From positions 12,701,760 through 12,765,759 of the forward strand of contig NC_040027.1 in the NCBI RefSeq assembly GCF_000972845.2: DNA of 64,000 nt, read 5' to 3'. This stretch comes from Larimichthys crocea. Lineage: Eukaryota > Chordata > Actinopteri > Sciaenidae. This document shows positions 1 through 13,144 of the stretch, piece by piece (the first letter of the stretch is position 1; every line of letters starts with the position of its first letter). Below the pieces are notes generated by a model. It did not search any database, was not told where the DNA came from, and worked only from the letters and a program-made list of their open reading frames with translations. The position numbers and the translations under genes were made by a program.

Positions 1-2278
1 CCCTCCCAGTTATATCATGGTAGCAGGACCTGGCCTGTGTCCCAGGAGCCAGGACCTCTCTGAACCGCTGCAGATCAGACAAGAAGCTCATTGTGTGGGA
101 ATGTGATGAGGAGGCATGGCGGAGGTTTCCATGACATGGGTTTTCTGCATATTCTACACATTTCTTTTTCCGAATATATTCTCCAACCCTCTCTCTCTTT
201 GTTTTTAATTGCAAAAGGCTTAACAAAGGATATTTTGTCTTTTGTGAGGATACATGGCATATAAGTTAGTGTGGGGTTTATGTTTACACTGGAATGACAC
301 TGAAATGGTATTATGTGTCATTCTTAGCAGACACAAAATCACAGTCCATGCAGCATCCTCTGATGTGGGATTACTAATCACTGCAGCTACAACCACACCT
401 TGCAATTTTTTTATAATTATCAGCATAGACAAGTAGTAAATTAATTTAATTTCCATCTAATTCACTAAAGAAACTCATTTATGCAGTAAATTAGCATCAA
501 TATATTTTGTTTGCAGAATACAGAAATGGTCACTGAGTGAACTGTAAGACTCAGAGTTCATGACCAGAGCTCAGTTTCTGCTCTGCAGAGCGAACGCCTG
601 ATTTTAGATATTAGATATGGTTTGCAGAGCTGGTGTATAATTGGTTTGCCTGGTGAGGCAGACGGGTGCAGGACAGGGCAATCCCTGGAGGTAGGGAGAC
701 CTAATTAAAGGGCTGAGAATACTAAAACAACTTAGGCAGGCATCGCGACTGGGACGTTGCTGCTGGGATTTCCTCAAGGATTTTATTCAAATGCAAACAT
801 ACTGATGCATTTGTACACATGCACAATTACTATGATGGATGTTCACGTACTACAAAAACTTTCACTAAGTATTCAGAAACTTGCAAACGCTGCAGTGTTT
901 TTTATGGTGGAGCAGTAGCACCACCTATTGTTAAAATGGGGCAGTAGTGATACATTAATGCCAGAAAATGTAAATTGGGGGAATTATTGAGCCTGTTGTG
1001 GAACAATAACTACAGTGGAATCCTTTGAGAGCCCAAAATACAAAAAAAAGACTGGCATTCATGGTTTAAAAAAGATTTGTTTGTGAAATTTTTCCCTGCA
1101 TGTGCTCAATTCTAATTGCCCCTGTCATTACCACACCATGACAACGCTGAATATACATGTATATACCATTTTAAAAAATCATTTGGTTGGTAGATATTCA
1201 TGGTAAATAAAGCAGCATTTCTAAACCATGTTTAAAGGTAATAACAAATGCTGATACATTCCTAGTCAATAAAAATAGACATAATGAACAAAAAAACAGA
1301 ATTTATTCATGTCATTTATTCTTTAAAACACAATCATAAAAGGCACTTAGAATATATTTGTTGCACAACACAAATCAAATCATAGTAAGATCAACATGAA
1401 TTGAATCTACAGTACTGACTATATTTTTTTAAATCAAGCCATTAAAGGGCAAATTAATGTATGTGTTCATACAGTACACAAGTTGAAATAATAATAAATA
1501 AAAAATGTCATATTGAATGCATACAGACATTTCTGCAAAATAGGTAATGGTCCCATTCTTGTTTACAGTAACTAACACTATTTCAATTTTGATTAAAAAA
1601 AAAAATCAGACTTAAAAAGAGAAACCAGTTACTCATGTCATAAACATGTCAACGTTTAACCTTATTAATCCTCACTACGTCTTATGTTATCTTTATAAAA
1701 CAACAGCACCAAATAATTAAAAATTAAAAAAAACACACACAGCACACACTAACACTAAAAATCACTAATTAATATCACTAATATCAGTCATGCTCAAGTA
1801 CTGGAGGAGTTGAAGTTAGCACTGATCATTAGCACCACAGTGTTCGTCCTACAAAACCTGCTACGTAGATGGATAGCCGAGGAGTAAAGATGCTTCCTAT
1901 AGTGAGCTGTCAGACTAAGAAAGTGCTACTGTGCAGGCCGAGATTTCCCCTGAAGAATGTACTTTTAGTTTTAAGACGATCACTACAACACTGTTAGTGT
2001 TATCTACGAGAAACTTAGTCACACAGTAAAAATAGTAAACTAAGACAACTGTTTTATTAGCTGCCAGACTATTTTCAGTCATCTATGATGTACTGACCTC
2101 TATCAGCGTCCCGTTAAACTCTGAGCAGCCTTTGCATGGTACAGTGTCAAAGGATTTAAATTGCTTTATTTGGTGGAAGCATGTATGTAGCTGTACTGTA
2201 CAGATCAGAAATCAAAAGTGGAAATACCTCAAACTTTATTTCACTGATGTTCTTAGGTGTTGACAGAGAGGTCAGAGT
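1..2278 (-). other. Gene-free stretch, probably spata18 3' UTR and downstream spacer
   Basis: I see no convincing coding exon here. The strand opposite to the text carries AATAAA-type signals (read as TTTATT on the + strand at 1302-1307 and 1315-1320), about 960 bases past the spata18 stop codon. Roughly 1300-2278 could therefore be its 3' untranslated region. The sequence is AT-rich with short A and T runs. The part before 1300 shows nothing I can name. Confidence 0.4.
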
Positions 2279-5200
2279 TCACAGGTGGCTCGCTGTAAGA
2301 CGTCCAGGAGACAGGCTTCTCTTAAATGCCTAAAAAAAAAAGAGATTAATATGTTGATTATATTCCCAACAAATAAATACAACAAATCTTAATAAATAAA
2401 GCTTCAATTCTGAAGTACATACCCTTATGGGCCAGGGGTGTGCATGCATGTTTTAAAGTGGAAAGAGGGATACATCTGAGTTTCGAGTGAATTTGAAGTT
2501 AGCTGATCAAACTCCAAGAAAATGACACAATCCACACCCACATGGTGCGTATCTCTGTGTGTGTTTGTTTGCACTGTTAAATCTTATAGAAACTTACGAG
2601 ACTGCGACTCGGGCTGAGAGAGCGAGAGCGCACTGGGCTGGCACTCCTGCTCCTGCTTCTGTTCCACTGCAAAAACAGACACCAGTGTCACACACATGAG
2701 ACTATCCGTGCTCTCACATTACTCTCTAGAGCTGCACTGTGATGAGTTATAACATTTCTTGGGGGTATTATTCAGCCAGTACCAGAGCGCCTCTTCTAGT
2801 CACGGCCTCGCCCTTCACTACCACAGCATCTCCTTCCACCAAGGCTGGCCACACGTGGTGCATCACCAGAGGGGCGGAGAACTCAGAGTCATAGCTGCGA
2901 CGATACCTGTCGGACAGAGACAGAGACGTGGGAGAAAACAGTGAGGGAGAGCTGTGTGTCATCTAAGTGTGGAGGGTGACATCTACTGGTAGAGGTGGCA
3001 AATAACCAATAAATATCCTTTAACAGAACTAACTGTGTGGAGCCCTGATGCAGAGTTTAGACACAGTACTGTACAAAGGACTGACTTGTTGTCGTTGTAA
3101 AGTTCTCCATCGCTGGCAAAAGCCAAGTCAAGCGGGGGGTCCAGAGTCTGCATGGCAAAGGCCGCCCTGCACGTGTCTCTGATCAAGGCACTGATGAGGA
3201 CAAAGTCCACTTCTGGCGGGAAAGAGATTCGAGGGTTCACATTCATGGCGTTGATCACATCCTGGGGAGATGAAATACACAGTTTCAGTATCAAACCACA
3301 TTCATTTGTTCAGAAATGCTGCAGAGGACACGAGAGAGAAGTATTTAGTCCTACATTGACGCTGGCCTGGACATCGTAAAGGTCCAGGTTTCTGACGATG
3401 TAGTCCACAGCTGCATCCTCTAGACTTTCTGGCCCAAAGTGGGATGTGGACAACGTCTTTCTCACGCGCAGCTTGAACTGACGGTAAGCCAGTTTTGCTG
3501 TCTTAAAGGATTCCTGAGACATGATAACATGAAGATTAATCATATACTAGCAAATCATATAAAACCCTGATAAAATCAGGCAACTCTGCAGTCCAAATAA
3601 GCAGGTTTGGCACTTCTGATCTACATCTGCAGTCATACCACGACAGCAATGAAGATGATTTTCTGGACCATGTCTAAGTCAGCGATGTAGCGTCGAAGCA
3701 TGGCCTGGGCCTCCAGACGCTCCACAGCATAAAGGTCACTGAAGCGTGATATGAGGCGTGCATGGCGGGAAGAGTTGGTGAGCTGAGCTCTGGTGGGCGA
3801 CTCGCTCCTCACGGGGCTGGAAGAGCGGCTTAACCTGGGCAAGGGGCTCGGAGAACGACTTCTCACCAACCTGATAGAGACGGAGAGGGAAACCCACATC
3901 ATCATTTGATACACTCTTTAGTGTGTGTGCATGTAGGGTAGTTGGAGTGTGTGTTGGGTACCTCTCCTGCAGCATGGCCTTCTCTGTGCTCAGGTAGGAC
4001 ACTTCATCCCTCAGCAGGCGGATCTGCCGCTCGTAGTCATCGAGAGCATCCAGCTTCCTCTTATAAATCTCCACCTGCTCGTGTGCGGATCGTAAACTGA
4101 GACACAGACACGGTCCACATCAACAAAAGAGTGTACAGTGCATTTCGAAAACGAATATATCATGTCAGCATTTGACTGGATCACCTACTCTGCTTTCAGC
4201 TGTAATATTTCATCTTCAGTGGCCAGCAGAGTAGTTGCTGATTTGCTCTTTGTGTCATCCAGTTCGTTCTGAGCAACGGCCAATCTGTTAAAGCAAAAAA
4301 CATATATATATATAACATGAAGTATGAAACACTGGCTGACTGCAGTCCATTGCTCCTCTTCTACTCGTCGTATATCACTCAGACTCACTCTGCACGGATG
4401 GAGTCCAACTGCAGGCGAGTGGAGCACAGCTGAGTGTCCATCTTCAGCATGTCGCTGTCATGGGAGGCAGAGAGCTCCCTGATCTTTCTGTCTTTCTCCA
4501 CTGAATCCTGATGATGACAAATGATATACAATAACCACAACACCAGATGGTCGTAATGGAGGAAAATTATTGGAATTTGTCTATCTATGATGTATTATTA
4601 CAGTAGATTTAACTCATTTTGAAAGTAAGCAACAGATGATGCCACCTGGATGAGCTGCAGACTGGTGTCATCGGTGACCGACGGCCTCGCCATCGAGAAA
4701 CAGGTTCCAAGCCATGGCAGCAGGCGCATTTTGAGAGTGTCCACTCCGGCATAGTGTCCGCCTGATTCACAGGTGAGTGTTGAACAGTTCATGAGTGATT
4801 ACAACCTGGTTAATGCTTTTTTAAATGAAAACTATTTCACTATGCTGCTAAGTGTAAAGCTTACCCTCGGCAGCCGTGAGGTTGAGGATGGCAAACAGCT
4901 GGCCCTGGATCTTGGCGGTTAGTTCAATCAGCTCACAACATCTGTTTAGATTCTGGTCACAGGAAATCACCTGGAGGGATAAATATGAGTCAGTCATTAC
5001 ATTTTAAAAACAATAAAGCATTTGAAATTATAAAAGACGGGAAGGTCATGAGTCAAGACTATAGACATCTGATATCTGCAATTAGGGGGACTAACAATGA
5101 AATATCAACATTTAATTAGAAAGAAAGGGAAACATGATATATGTGAAGTTGTACTTTGGTTATTTCACCAAAGATACTGTACGAAAAGAATACAGATATC

Positions 5201-6414
5201 TGTTAAAATTCTGCTGGCAACCTGCAGAAATGCTATTACTACGACAGACATATACATAGGATGGAACTGTTAATTCATAATATAAGAACTCAGGAGTAGA
5301 AATGGACAATGTTTGCATGTTGGTGACAACAAGACAATGAATCATTGCATATTACATAGAGGCTAATTGGTTCTGAACTGGTTGTGTCATTGTGCATTTG
5401 TGTATATATATTGTCTTGTTGCATCATATAAATCTGCTCTTTTCTGTTGTGCCCTCTATATATTTTATTACAGTTAAATACAATAAGATAAGATAAGAGT
5501 AAAGAGTCCAAGAGAAGAAACAGGTAACAGGTAACCCAGTTTTGTTACAAGACACAACAACACAATGACACGTTAAATAATAATAATAATAACACATTTT
5601 ATTTCATAGGTGCCTTTCTGTCGCCCAAGGACACCTTATAATAAATGAGAGTAGGCAGCAAATAACAGAAACAAACAAAAAGAACCATAAAAGTATATCA
5701 ACTTACAAGAATACAACATTAAAACAGGTTAAAATAGGACAATGCAATTAAATCAGATGGAAAAGGCGATTTTAAACATGAAAAATATATTTTTAAAAAA
5801 ATGCCATGCATTGAATGTTGTGTGCTTTTATAGTGTAACCGACAAGTATTTACTATATTCCTCTTCCGGTGTAACCGGACTTCAACCGGAAGTGACAGGA
5901 CGTGAATCATCTGAGGTGAAAAAAGATCTTTGGAACAGTCCAACAGTAGCCATGGCGACCGGCGTCCATAGCAACCAAACTCTACCTGCAAAATCAATGT
6001 AATCTAAACAAGTGCATTCCTTTACTGTAGTTTCAGTGTTATGTTTTAAATAATTTAACCGCCGTGCATCAACTGTATTATCCATAATTAAATAGAAATA
6101 ATCTCATTTTTACGGGAGATAGTGAAAAAAAAAGAGCAGTCGACATTCCCAAAGCAGAACAAACAAAGCAGATTATAATTTAAGAGCAGCAGGTTAATGC
6201 TATCTGCACAAATATTATGTTTATCCACTAATATATGAGATAACAGCCGTGCAACAGGTGGCTCAGCCGACACAGATGAAGTGCTTTGGTCAGATTTAGG
6301 TCGGGCATTACTTATTGATGAACTTACATGGTAGTCTTTGTGCCAGCTCTCCAGCTTGTCCTGCAAGACGCTGAAGGAAGATGTGTTGGTCAGTCTCCTC
6401 AGGGTGTCCGCCAT
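2279..6414 (-). CDS. spata18: Mitochondria-eating protein (Spata18/Mieap), complete, 12 exons
   Basis: Exons, in transcript order: 6328-6414, 4865-4970, 4646-4761, 4389-4507, 4189-4284, 3962-4096, 3639-3870, 3355-3513, 3086-3261, 2783-2906, 2598-2666, 2279-2329. All junctions are GT/AG, phases agree throughout, and the sum is 1470 nt (489 residues plus stop). The start is ATG at 6414 (MADTLRRL), which matches the family start; an in-frame ATG at 6426 is less likely. The N-terminal segment contains '[13 protein letters not shown]'. Residues ~103-219 are heptad-rich and probably coiled coil. A Ser/Arg-Pro segment follows ([12 protein letters not shown]). The conserved C-terminal domain has '[15 protein letters not shown]' and '[20 protein letters not shown]'. 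The tail is RS-rich ([15 protein letters not shown]). In mammals the protein controls mitochondrial quality, with p53-dependent expression. It is somewhat shorter than human (about 538 residues), mainly at the end. It lies head-to-head with sgcb. Confidence 0.95.
5570..5660. repeat. LINE-like 3' tail fragment in spata18 intron 1
   Basis: An (ATA)n run leads into 'cattttatttcataggtgcc' followed by 'cgcccaaggacacctta'. This resembles the 3' ends of teleost LINE/SINE families, which read 'attttatttatagagcgcctttc...caaggtc'. The assignment rests on memory of the consensus only. Confidence 0.4.
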
Positions 6415-7138
6415 GTCCGTCCACAATAACTACGTGATAGGTTTTAAATAAATGCCCCCAGGAGGAGGAAGAGGAGGATGAGGAGGAGGAGGACAGCAGC
6501 CCGGGGTGTAAGCTCTGAGGGGAGTGCAGTAAAAATTCCTGCCCTGGCAGATTTCTCCACCTACGACGCAGATGCCAAGCGCCGCCTCAGTTGTGGCAAC
6601 CAAGTGAGGAGACGAGCAGGACAACCAAACCACACGCTGTGTTTTTAAATCAATATGAAACTACGACGTCTCCCGGCCTGTCCTCTGCAGGCTCTGCTCT
6701 CCAGCGATGTAAATACGATTGTAATGTCATACCGTCAAACGACACCAAAGGCCCGCAGAGTAAACCCTGCGGCTCGGTAACACAGATATGCTGTTTCCGC
6801 CCAACCGAGCTGTGTGGGCTCAGATCCGATAAATAATAATACTACTGCAGGTTATACTGAACTGAATTACCCGTGCAGAGTGCACATTTAAAACCATAAC
6901 AAGTGGTCTAAAGTTATCTGACCACAATGAGTCATTTTAGCCTAAAACTAAGACCAAAGAGCAGACAGATGTGAAAGCATGGTTATAAACTTTAGCTATA
7001 CACCACTGATGCTCATTTACCTTGTTATATTTATATTTAATATTGGTAAAATACAAATAATACGAATAAAAATGATGATGATGATTATTGTTATTGTTAT
7101 TATTATTATTAGTATTTTTGCAGTTGTTGCACATATTT

Positions 7139-7144
<6 letters not shown>

Positions 7145-7201
<57 letters not shown>

Positions 7202-7205
7202 TTTT
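7145..7205. repeat. Poly-A run followed by (AT)n microsatellite
   Basis: About 27 A residues run directly into an (AT)n tract. It is flanked by ATT-rich trinucleotide runs at 7085-7115 and 7320-7370. Confidence 0.9.
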
Positions 7206-7259
7206 TCTTAATAGATGATTATTGATTTTAACATATGTTGTTTTTGTTTGTTTGTATAC

Positions 7260-7322
7260 CTGGATTATGTAACAAAAATAATTTCCCCCTGGGATAATTA
7301 AAGTATTTCTGATTCTGATTCT
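7260..7322 (-). repeat. LINE 3' tail fragment, minus orientation
   Basis: The reverse strand reads 'agaatcagaaatactttaat' and then 'tcccagggggaaattatttt'. This is the tail motif common to many teleost LINE copies. An oppositely oriented copy lies at 7694-7755. Confidence 0.6.
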
Positions 7323-7693
7323 ATTATTATTATATTATTATGGTAGGTAGTATTATTATTATTATTATTATGGAAATAGTAGTGTAGTAGTAGTAGTCTG
7401 AACTAGTGTTTAGATCTGCTGTGGTTTGGAACATATAAATGGATCAATGGTCAGTGATCTTTAAGACGTTCAGTTTTTGATACTCAAAAGACAGATTTTC
7501 AGCAGAAACACAACCGTATAATTTCCAGCATTTGATACTAGTAATCATTTTTGATTTGTGTCAAAGCACCTGAGTTGCTTGTTTAAGCTTGAATAAAATA
7601 TTTAAGTTTCAATAAGCATTATTTCCTTTTTTTATTTTTATTCTCATGTTGTTGTTGTTGTCCCAAAGTATTCTATCTATTATATATTATAAG

Positions 7694-7755
7694 AAAATCA
7701 GAATCAGAAATACTTTATTAATCCCCACAGGGAAATTGTGTTTGTTACAGCAGCT
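7694..7755 (+). repeat. LINE 3' tail fragment, plus orientation
   Basis: It reads 'aatcagaaatactttattaa' followed by 'tccccacagggaaattgtgt' and 'ttgttacagcagc'. This is the same tail family as at 7260-7322 and, more diverged, at 40782 and 47268. Confidence 0.65.
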
Positions 7756-8268
7756 CCCAAACGGTTCTTAAAAGTTAAGATACATGACAATCTACAGTAC
7801 ATCTATAATTTAATAAAAGTTTTTTCGTCTTTAGGACGACTAATATCTAACAAATAAATAGCTGCAGTTGAATGTTTTAATAAAATCAAAAGACACGCTG
7901 ACCACACTGTGAAATCAGTTTGTTTTGATGTGATTGCTAATTAAAGGTTAATTAAGGCTGAGTGTGTATGTATGGAAAATATGAATGGACGTGTTTTTCT
8001 ATTTCAGGATCTGTCTGTCATTGGCCGGTTAAACTTGGAATGAACCATCTTTTGTTTTTAATGAAACATCCCTTTTCTAAGCACGGCCACTACAAATATA
8101 AACACCTGCGGATTGTTCTTATTAACATTAACATTTTTAATCATCTGTTTTATATATGTTCACATCTTCCAGTCGGTAACTTTAAAACGTTAAACCAGTG
8201 TTTCTCCTTCGGCTGTGACAGATGGTATGACCCGCTGTCACTCGGCTAGCAGGAGAGGGAGGGTCAAC

Positions 8269-11200
8269 ATGGCGTCTGAACAGGTCCGTTATCTTCAATA
8301 TTTGTTGTTTTTCTCGCGTTTTACGCCAAAATATCATCGGGTGTTTGTTAATAACGCAATAATATATATTCCCAAGCAACGTCGTGTTATAAAAATGAAC
8401 GTAGCTGTCTTTGTTGTCGACCACAGGATGAAATCAGTGTGATAAATACTGGCCTCCGCTCCGTTATTACAGCCAGTTTTAAAGTGGAAATTTAACAAAA
8501 GCTGTGATTGTAGCACGTCTGCTGTTTGCTGGTTTTAATGCTGCTATTGGACATAACATATATGAGCTGTATTGTAACGAGACTGCCGTGTTTATTTCTG
8601 TTTTACTGCTGAAATGACTGCAGGTTATTTTTAGTTATGGCCACAGACGGGCAGTCGCGAGGCATTTAACTGAGATGCATACCAGTGACAGAGCACGAGA
8701 GACTAAGAGTGCGGACCAGTGACAGAGCACGAGAGACTAAGAGTGCAGACCAGAGAGCACGAGAGACTAAGAGTGCAGACCAGAGAGCACGAGAGACTAA
8801 GAGTGCAGACCAGTGACAGAGCACGAGAGAATAAGAGTGCAGACCAGTGACAGAGAGCACGAGAGACTGAGAGTGCATACCAGAGACAGAGAGCACGAGA
8901 CACTGCAGACCAGAGACAGAGAGCACGAGACACTGCGGACCAGTGACAGAGAGCACGAGAGACTGAGAGTGCATACCAGTGACAGAGAGCACGAGAGACT
9001 AAGAGTGCAGAGCAGAGACAGAGAGCACAAGAGACTAAGAGTGCAGACCAGAGAGCACGAGAGACTGAGAGTGCGGACCAGTGAGAGCTCAAAGTTTGAC
9101 ATGTTCATGGACAGTAAATGTAGATTTGTGTGGAGGTTCATACACAGAGAGAGCCAACCACAGAAGTTTGACTCACTCCAGTCTGTCTAGTGGGAGTTAT
9201 AAGCCTTTAAAACTAAATATTTGTTTTTAAGATATTTTTATTGAAGTTTTTTTTATTTATATGAGTAACAAGACACACAAAGGAACAGACATACAAAATC
9301 AAAACCCCTCATCAACTCCCACCCTCAACCCTGGTACAGTAAGAAAATAAGAAAACAATTGCATGAGGTCACCTTCGTTTACATCTGAAAAGCAAAATAA
9401 AATACAATCAGATGCTGACATACTAGTTAAACCGATGTAGTGATGGTAGTAAGACCATATCCTCGGGTCAGGGGGGGGTCCGATATTTGTAGTTTTTGAA
9501 ACTATATTAATGATGTATTTCCAATAGGTTTCCAATTTAGGACATTTCCAGAGCATATGAAGCAAGTCCCCCTGAAATAGTTATTTCTGATGTGTAATTT
9601 CATGACTTACTGATTCCTTATGCATAAAGTATACATTGTTTTGCCTTCCAGGAGAGTTCAAACGGGCCCGTGAAGAAGTCCATGCGAGAGAAGGCTATAG
9701 AAAGACGTAGCATCAACAAAGAGCACAACAGTAACTTCAAAGCAGGCTATGTACCCATAGAAGAAGAACGTCTACATAAGACGGGGCTAAGAGGACGCAA
9801 GGGAAACATGGCTGTTTGCATCGTTGTCCTCCTCTTCCTCCTCGCCCTAATTAACCTCATTGTGAGTACTACAGTATAAGCCTGAATGTGCATGTCCATC
9901 TTCGGTAACACCTTTCCGGTAAAGAGCGAGGCACAGAGTCATCGTTGTGTCTGGTTGTCTTTCATAATGTGTCCCTCAGATCACTCTGGTGATATGGACA
10001 GTGATCCGGATCGGACCCAACGGATGCGACAGTATGGAGTTTCACGAGAGTGGCCTGCTGCGCTTCAAACAGAAGGCGGACATGGGCATCGTTCACCCAC
10101 TGCACAAGAGCACAGTCGGAGGCCGTAAGGACCAGGACCTCGTTCTTGTCGGCAACAATAATCCGGTGAGAAACACAAATACATTTACAGCAAACACTGA
10201 GCCTTAATTTTAAAAAAAACTTACAGGTGTCTTTTATTTTATGTATGTTAATCCAGGTCGTGTTCCAGCAAGGCACCACTAAGCTGAGCGTAGAGAAGGA
10301 CAAGACCTCAGTCGTCAGTGATGTTGGCATATCTTTCACAGACCCTCGCACTCAGACCACCTTCTTCAGCACAGACTTTGAAAACCACGAGTTCCACCTG
10401 CCCAAAGGAGTCAAAGTTCTCAGTGTTAAAAAGGCCTCAACAGAAAGGGTATGTGTGAGGCTGATATTTTATTTATTATGTTAGTGCTTTACGACCTGTG
10501 CACAAGGTTGGATCAGTACACAATAGTGAAAGTGAAGCATTAAAAAGTCCCCAGGAACACACTGAGCTTCATTAGTGTAGAATGGAGTTTAGACCCGATC
10601 GCCTCACAGCCAAAGGTTGCTTGTTTGAGCCCTGGTTGAGGCTGAGTTTGTATGTTCTCCAGGCGTCTGCGTGGGTTCTTTCCATGTACTCTGGCTTCCT
10701 CCCACATTCCAAAGACACACATGTAATAGTTTAATTGGTGATTCTAAAATGTAGGCTGGGATTGGCCCTGATAAGGATAAGCTGTTATGGGAAATCGATG
10801 GATGGATGTTTAGACTCAGGTAGATATTCAGTCTTCAACATGGCAAGAGTAGAATAAGTATCTGAATGACCTTGAGCGGTCCAAAAAAAAGCCCAGAATG
10901 GAAATGTGAATATCCTGAGAGACGTGGAGTTTGCAGTTCACCAAAGCTCCCCCGTCCAGTCTGACAGAGCCTGAGAGAATCTGAGAGAAAAAGCAGGTGT
11001 GCACAGCTGATAAATACACATCCAACAAGACTCAAAGCTGCATTCAGTAACAGCAGCCTGAGCATGAATAGATAGAAAAAACATTTTTATCTTCAATAAA
11101 TGTGGAAAAATAATTCCAACACTTGTCTTAACATTGTAATTCTTATATAACACATACACATGGGGAAGAAAGTGGAGCCTAAAACTTTGTAGACCTCTGT

Positions 11201-11680
11201 GTATGCTGATAATTGTGTTGACAAATCTCATATTTTGTCTCTGATTTCAGATCACCAGTAGTGCAGCATCTGACCTGACCATTAGAGGAGACAGCAAGGC
11301 CATCATTCGCGGAAACGAAGGCGTCAACATCATGGGCCGGACTGTAGAGTTTAAAATGGGTGGAGGCATCGAGCTCAGGGCTGTAAGTATGAAATGTAAT
11401 AGTATGATCTGATGCTGGAGGTTTTGCATGAATACAGTTGATGAAGATGAGCATGTAATGTTGGATTTTCTCTTCGCAGGAGAACAGCATCGTCCTCAAT
11501 GGATCAGTCATGTTCAATGCTACACGCATCCCTAATTCCGCAGGAGATGTGTATTTCGATGAAGGCATGGAGAGGTACAAGCTCTGCATGTGTGCAGACG
11601 GGACTCTGTTCCGCGTGCAGGTGAAATATCACAACATGGGTTGCCAGACTTCGGATAACCCGTGTAGAAAAGCTCACTAG
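8269..11680 (+). CDS. sgcb: Beta-sarcoglycan, complete, 6 exons
   Basis: Exons: 8269-8283, 9652-9861, 9980-10165, 10257-10448, 11251-11382, 11480-11680. The total is 936 nt (311 residues plus stop; human about 318), all with GT/AG junctions. The tiny first exon encodes only MASEQ, placed by the ATG, the 'cag|gtccgt' donor and family alignment. Exon 2 holds the conserved cytoplasmic stretch (SSNGPVKKSMREKA, NKEHNSNFKAGY, HKTGLRGRKGN). A single transmembrane helix follows at residues ~57-82 (MAVCIVVLLFLLALINLI into ITLVIW). The extracellular part has 'RIGPNGCDSMEFHESGLL' and 'VFQQGTTKLSVE'. The C-terminus has the sarcoglycan cysteine cluster (YKLCMCADGTLF, NMGCQTSDNPC). It is a type II membrane protein of the sarcoglycan subcomplex of the dystrophin-glycoprotein complex in muscle. 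I see no defects. Confidence 0.97.
8672..9085 (+). repeat. Minisatellite in sgcb intron 1
   Basis: About 12 imperfect copies of a unit of roughly 30-41 bp occur. The unit is built from 'gagcacgagagactaagag', 'tgcagaccagtgacaga' and short variants such as 'gcacgagacactgcagacc'. Copies differ by loss or gain of the 'tgacaga' and 'gactaagag' modules. Several frames on both strands stay open through it because the unit lacks stop codons. These are not genes. Confidence 0.95.
9299..9565 (-). mobile_element. L1-clade LINE ORF2 3' fragment
   Basis: The minus strand encodes 'HMLWKCPKLETYWKYI', which resembles the C-terminal region of L1-like reverse transcriptase ORFs (H-x-x-W-x-CP-x-x-x-x-YW). The fragment is 5' truncated and lies in sgcb intron 1. 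Confidence 0.6.
10573..10806 (+). repeat. Teleost dispersed repeat with tRNA-like boxes (copy 1)
   Basis: It contains 'cgcctcacagccaaaggttg', 'tttgagccctggttgag', 'tgtatgttctccaggcgtct', 'tcctcccacattccaaagac' and a terminal 'gatggatg'. This order is shared with 14480-14806. The first part resembles degenerate pol III A/B boxes. It lies in sgcb intron 4. Confidence 0.7.
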
Positions 11681-12980
11681 GAGACTTAACTGGAATCTGC
11701 TGTTACATCTCCCTACAATCTATCACCACTGAGGTCACACTACAAATTTGCATTATGTAGAACAGCCTATAGGCCATTCATCATTACTGACACATAACAA
11801 TACCTCTGCAGTTCACCTGACTTATTCTGTATTCCTCATTTTGTGTGCCAAACAAGGGTTGCGGTATTGATCATTGCCACTTGGCCAAAGATATTAACAG
11901 ACTTGTAAATGCTGAAGTATTTTTATTGCTCGTCAGGGTTGTCAACCTTATCTAAAAACTGATGTCATATCAGTGCAGAACACTCATATATTTAACATAC
12001 TGTGGTCTACACTGTCCATTGATATTTGAAGCTACAGTATTTACTTTCTTGCCTTACCGTACAGTATTTACTAATTTACAAACCTCACTTTGGGTTTGTG
12101 TAAGACTTTATTTGCTGTTCATCGTCTCTGGCAGCTGTGTTTGATATTTTCTTTATTATATTCACTGACAGGCGTGAGACACTACATGTAAATTATTAAA
12201 TTTGGGAAATGTAAAACATGAGATACATTTTAAGCCATCCAGTAGCTGAAGGGGTCTCTTCCTGCACATCTCGGACTCTATCATGCACGTGCCAATGGAT
12301 TTAGAAGGGAAGACGGAGGATATAATATATGTAATATTCTAATTTTGTCGCAAAAACCTTTTTTTACAGCGAAATAATACAATATTGAAAAAAAAACAGG
12401 AGGAGAGCGTGTGCACTAAGTTATGCTACAGATCGATGCAAATCTCTTTAAAAACGTTGATGTTCATGAATGTCAGGAAAGTTTAAATCATCAGTAGCTC
12501 GGTTTGAAACCTATATTGAGTGGTTTGTGCAATATAGTATAAAAGATTTGATTTTCACTTTGCTTTGGATTGTCTTTGTCTGTTTTATAACAGTAATGAT
12601 GTTGAGAAATGTCATGAAGCCTGTTGTGAGAGTGTTTTTGATCAACTGAATGAAGAAGAAGAAGAAGAAAAAAGGCAATCAGCCTCATTTGAAAAGTTGT
12701 CCAACATTTCATTGCTATGTTTGTTTCAATAAAGAAACATGTCGCCATGTGAAACTTCTTATCACTGGTTTCAGTTCATCTCTCAAGCGTCTACACGGCC
12801 ATCAGAAATCAGAAAGGAATGCTGTGTGTCATTATGCTGTTTTATTATCTAATGTGCAGAGGGGGCATGGTTCTCTCTGCCATAAACTTTGAGGATCGGT
12901 GATGATTATCTATCATATGTGAGGAGGAAAACAAAGACAGTAAGACATTAACCGGGGCGTGTAAATGATTGAATGAATCA
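11681..12980 (+). other. sgcb 3' UTR and spacer before lrrc66
   Basis: No coding exon is seen. A candidate polyadenylation signal AATAAA at 12728-12733 would give sgcb a 3' UTR of about 1.06 kb. A (GAA)n run lies at about 12652-12672. Confidence 0.5.
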
Positions 12981-12999
12981 CTGAATAGCATGTCTGTGA

Positions 13000-13144
13000 A
13001 GGGGCATGTTAACCTAGACGCAGCGAAATACTCTTCAGACTTTGATCAGAACTACTGGAGAAGGTTAATACGCAGAAAGCAATCCGGGTGTGAAACGACA
13101 GTCACAAGTTCTCCTGTCAGCTTGAAGAAAGAGTGGATACATAG
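13000..13144 (+). promoter_or_regulatory. Probable noncoding first exon and promoter area of lrrc66
   Basis: The sequence ending 'gtggatacatag|gtaagttt' has a strong splice donor at 13145. It is followed 230 bases later by a good acceptor (tgtaccttcag, ending 13376) just upstream of the lrrc66 ATG. This suggests a 5' UTR exon here. The exon start and promoter are not defined. Confidence 0.5.

Larger units (their letters stand above)
6415..8268. promoter_or_regulatory. Divergent spacer between spata18 and sgcb
   Basis: This 1.85 kb interval separates the start codons of spata18 (-) and sgcb (+), so both promoters should lie in it. The part next to spata18 (6430-6840) is GC-richer with a GGAGGA-rich tract. 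The middle is AT-rich with microsatellites and two LINE-tail fragments. The stretch just before the sgcb ATG (8200-8268) is CpG-containing. No TATA box stands out. Confidence 0.45.

Noticed and set aside
6412..6426. Upstream in-frame ATG of spata18 at 6426 (MWTDMADT)
   Set aside because: The family starts at MAD..LRRL, so the ATG at 6414 is preferred.
8666..9190. Several long open frames on both strands over the sgcb intron 1 repeat
   Set aside because: They exist only because the minisatellite unit lacks stop codons. The proteins are pure repeat and there is no splice or homology support.
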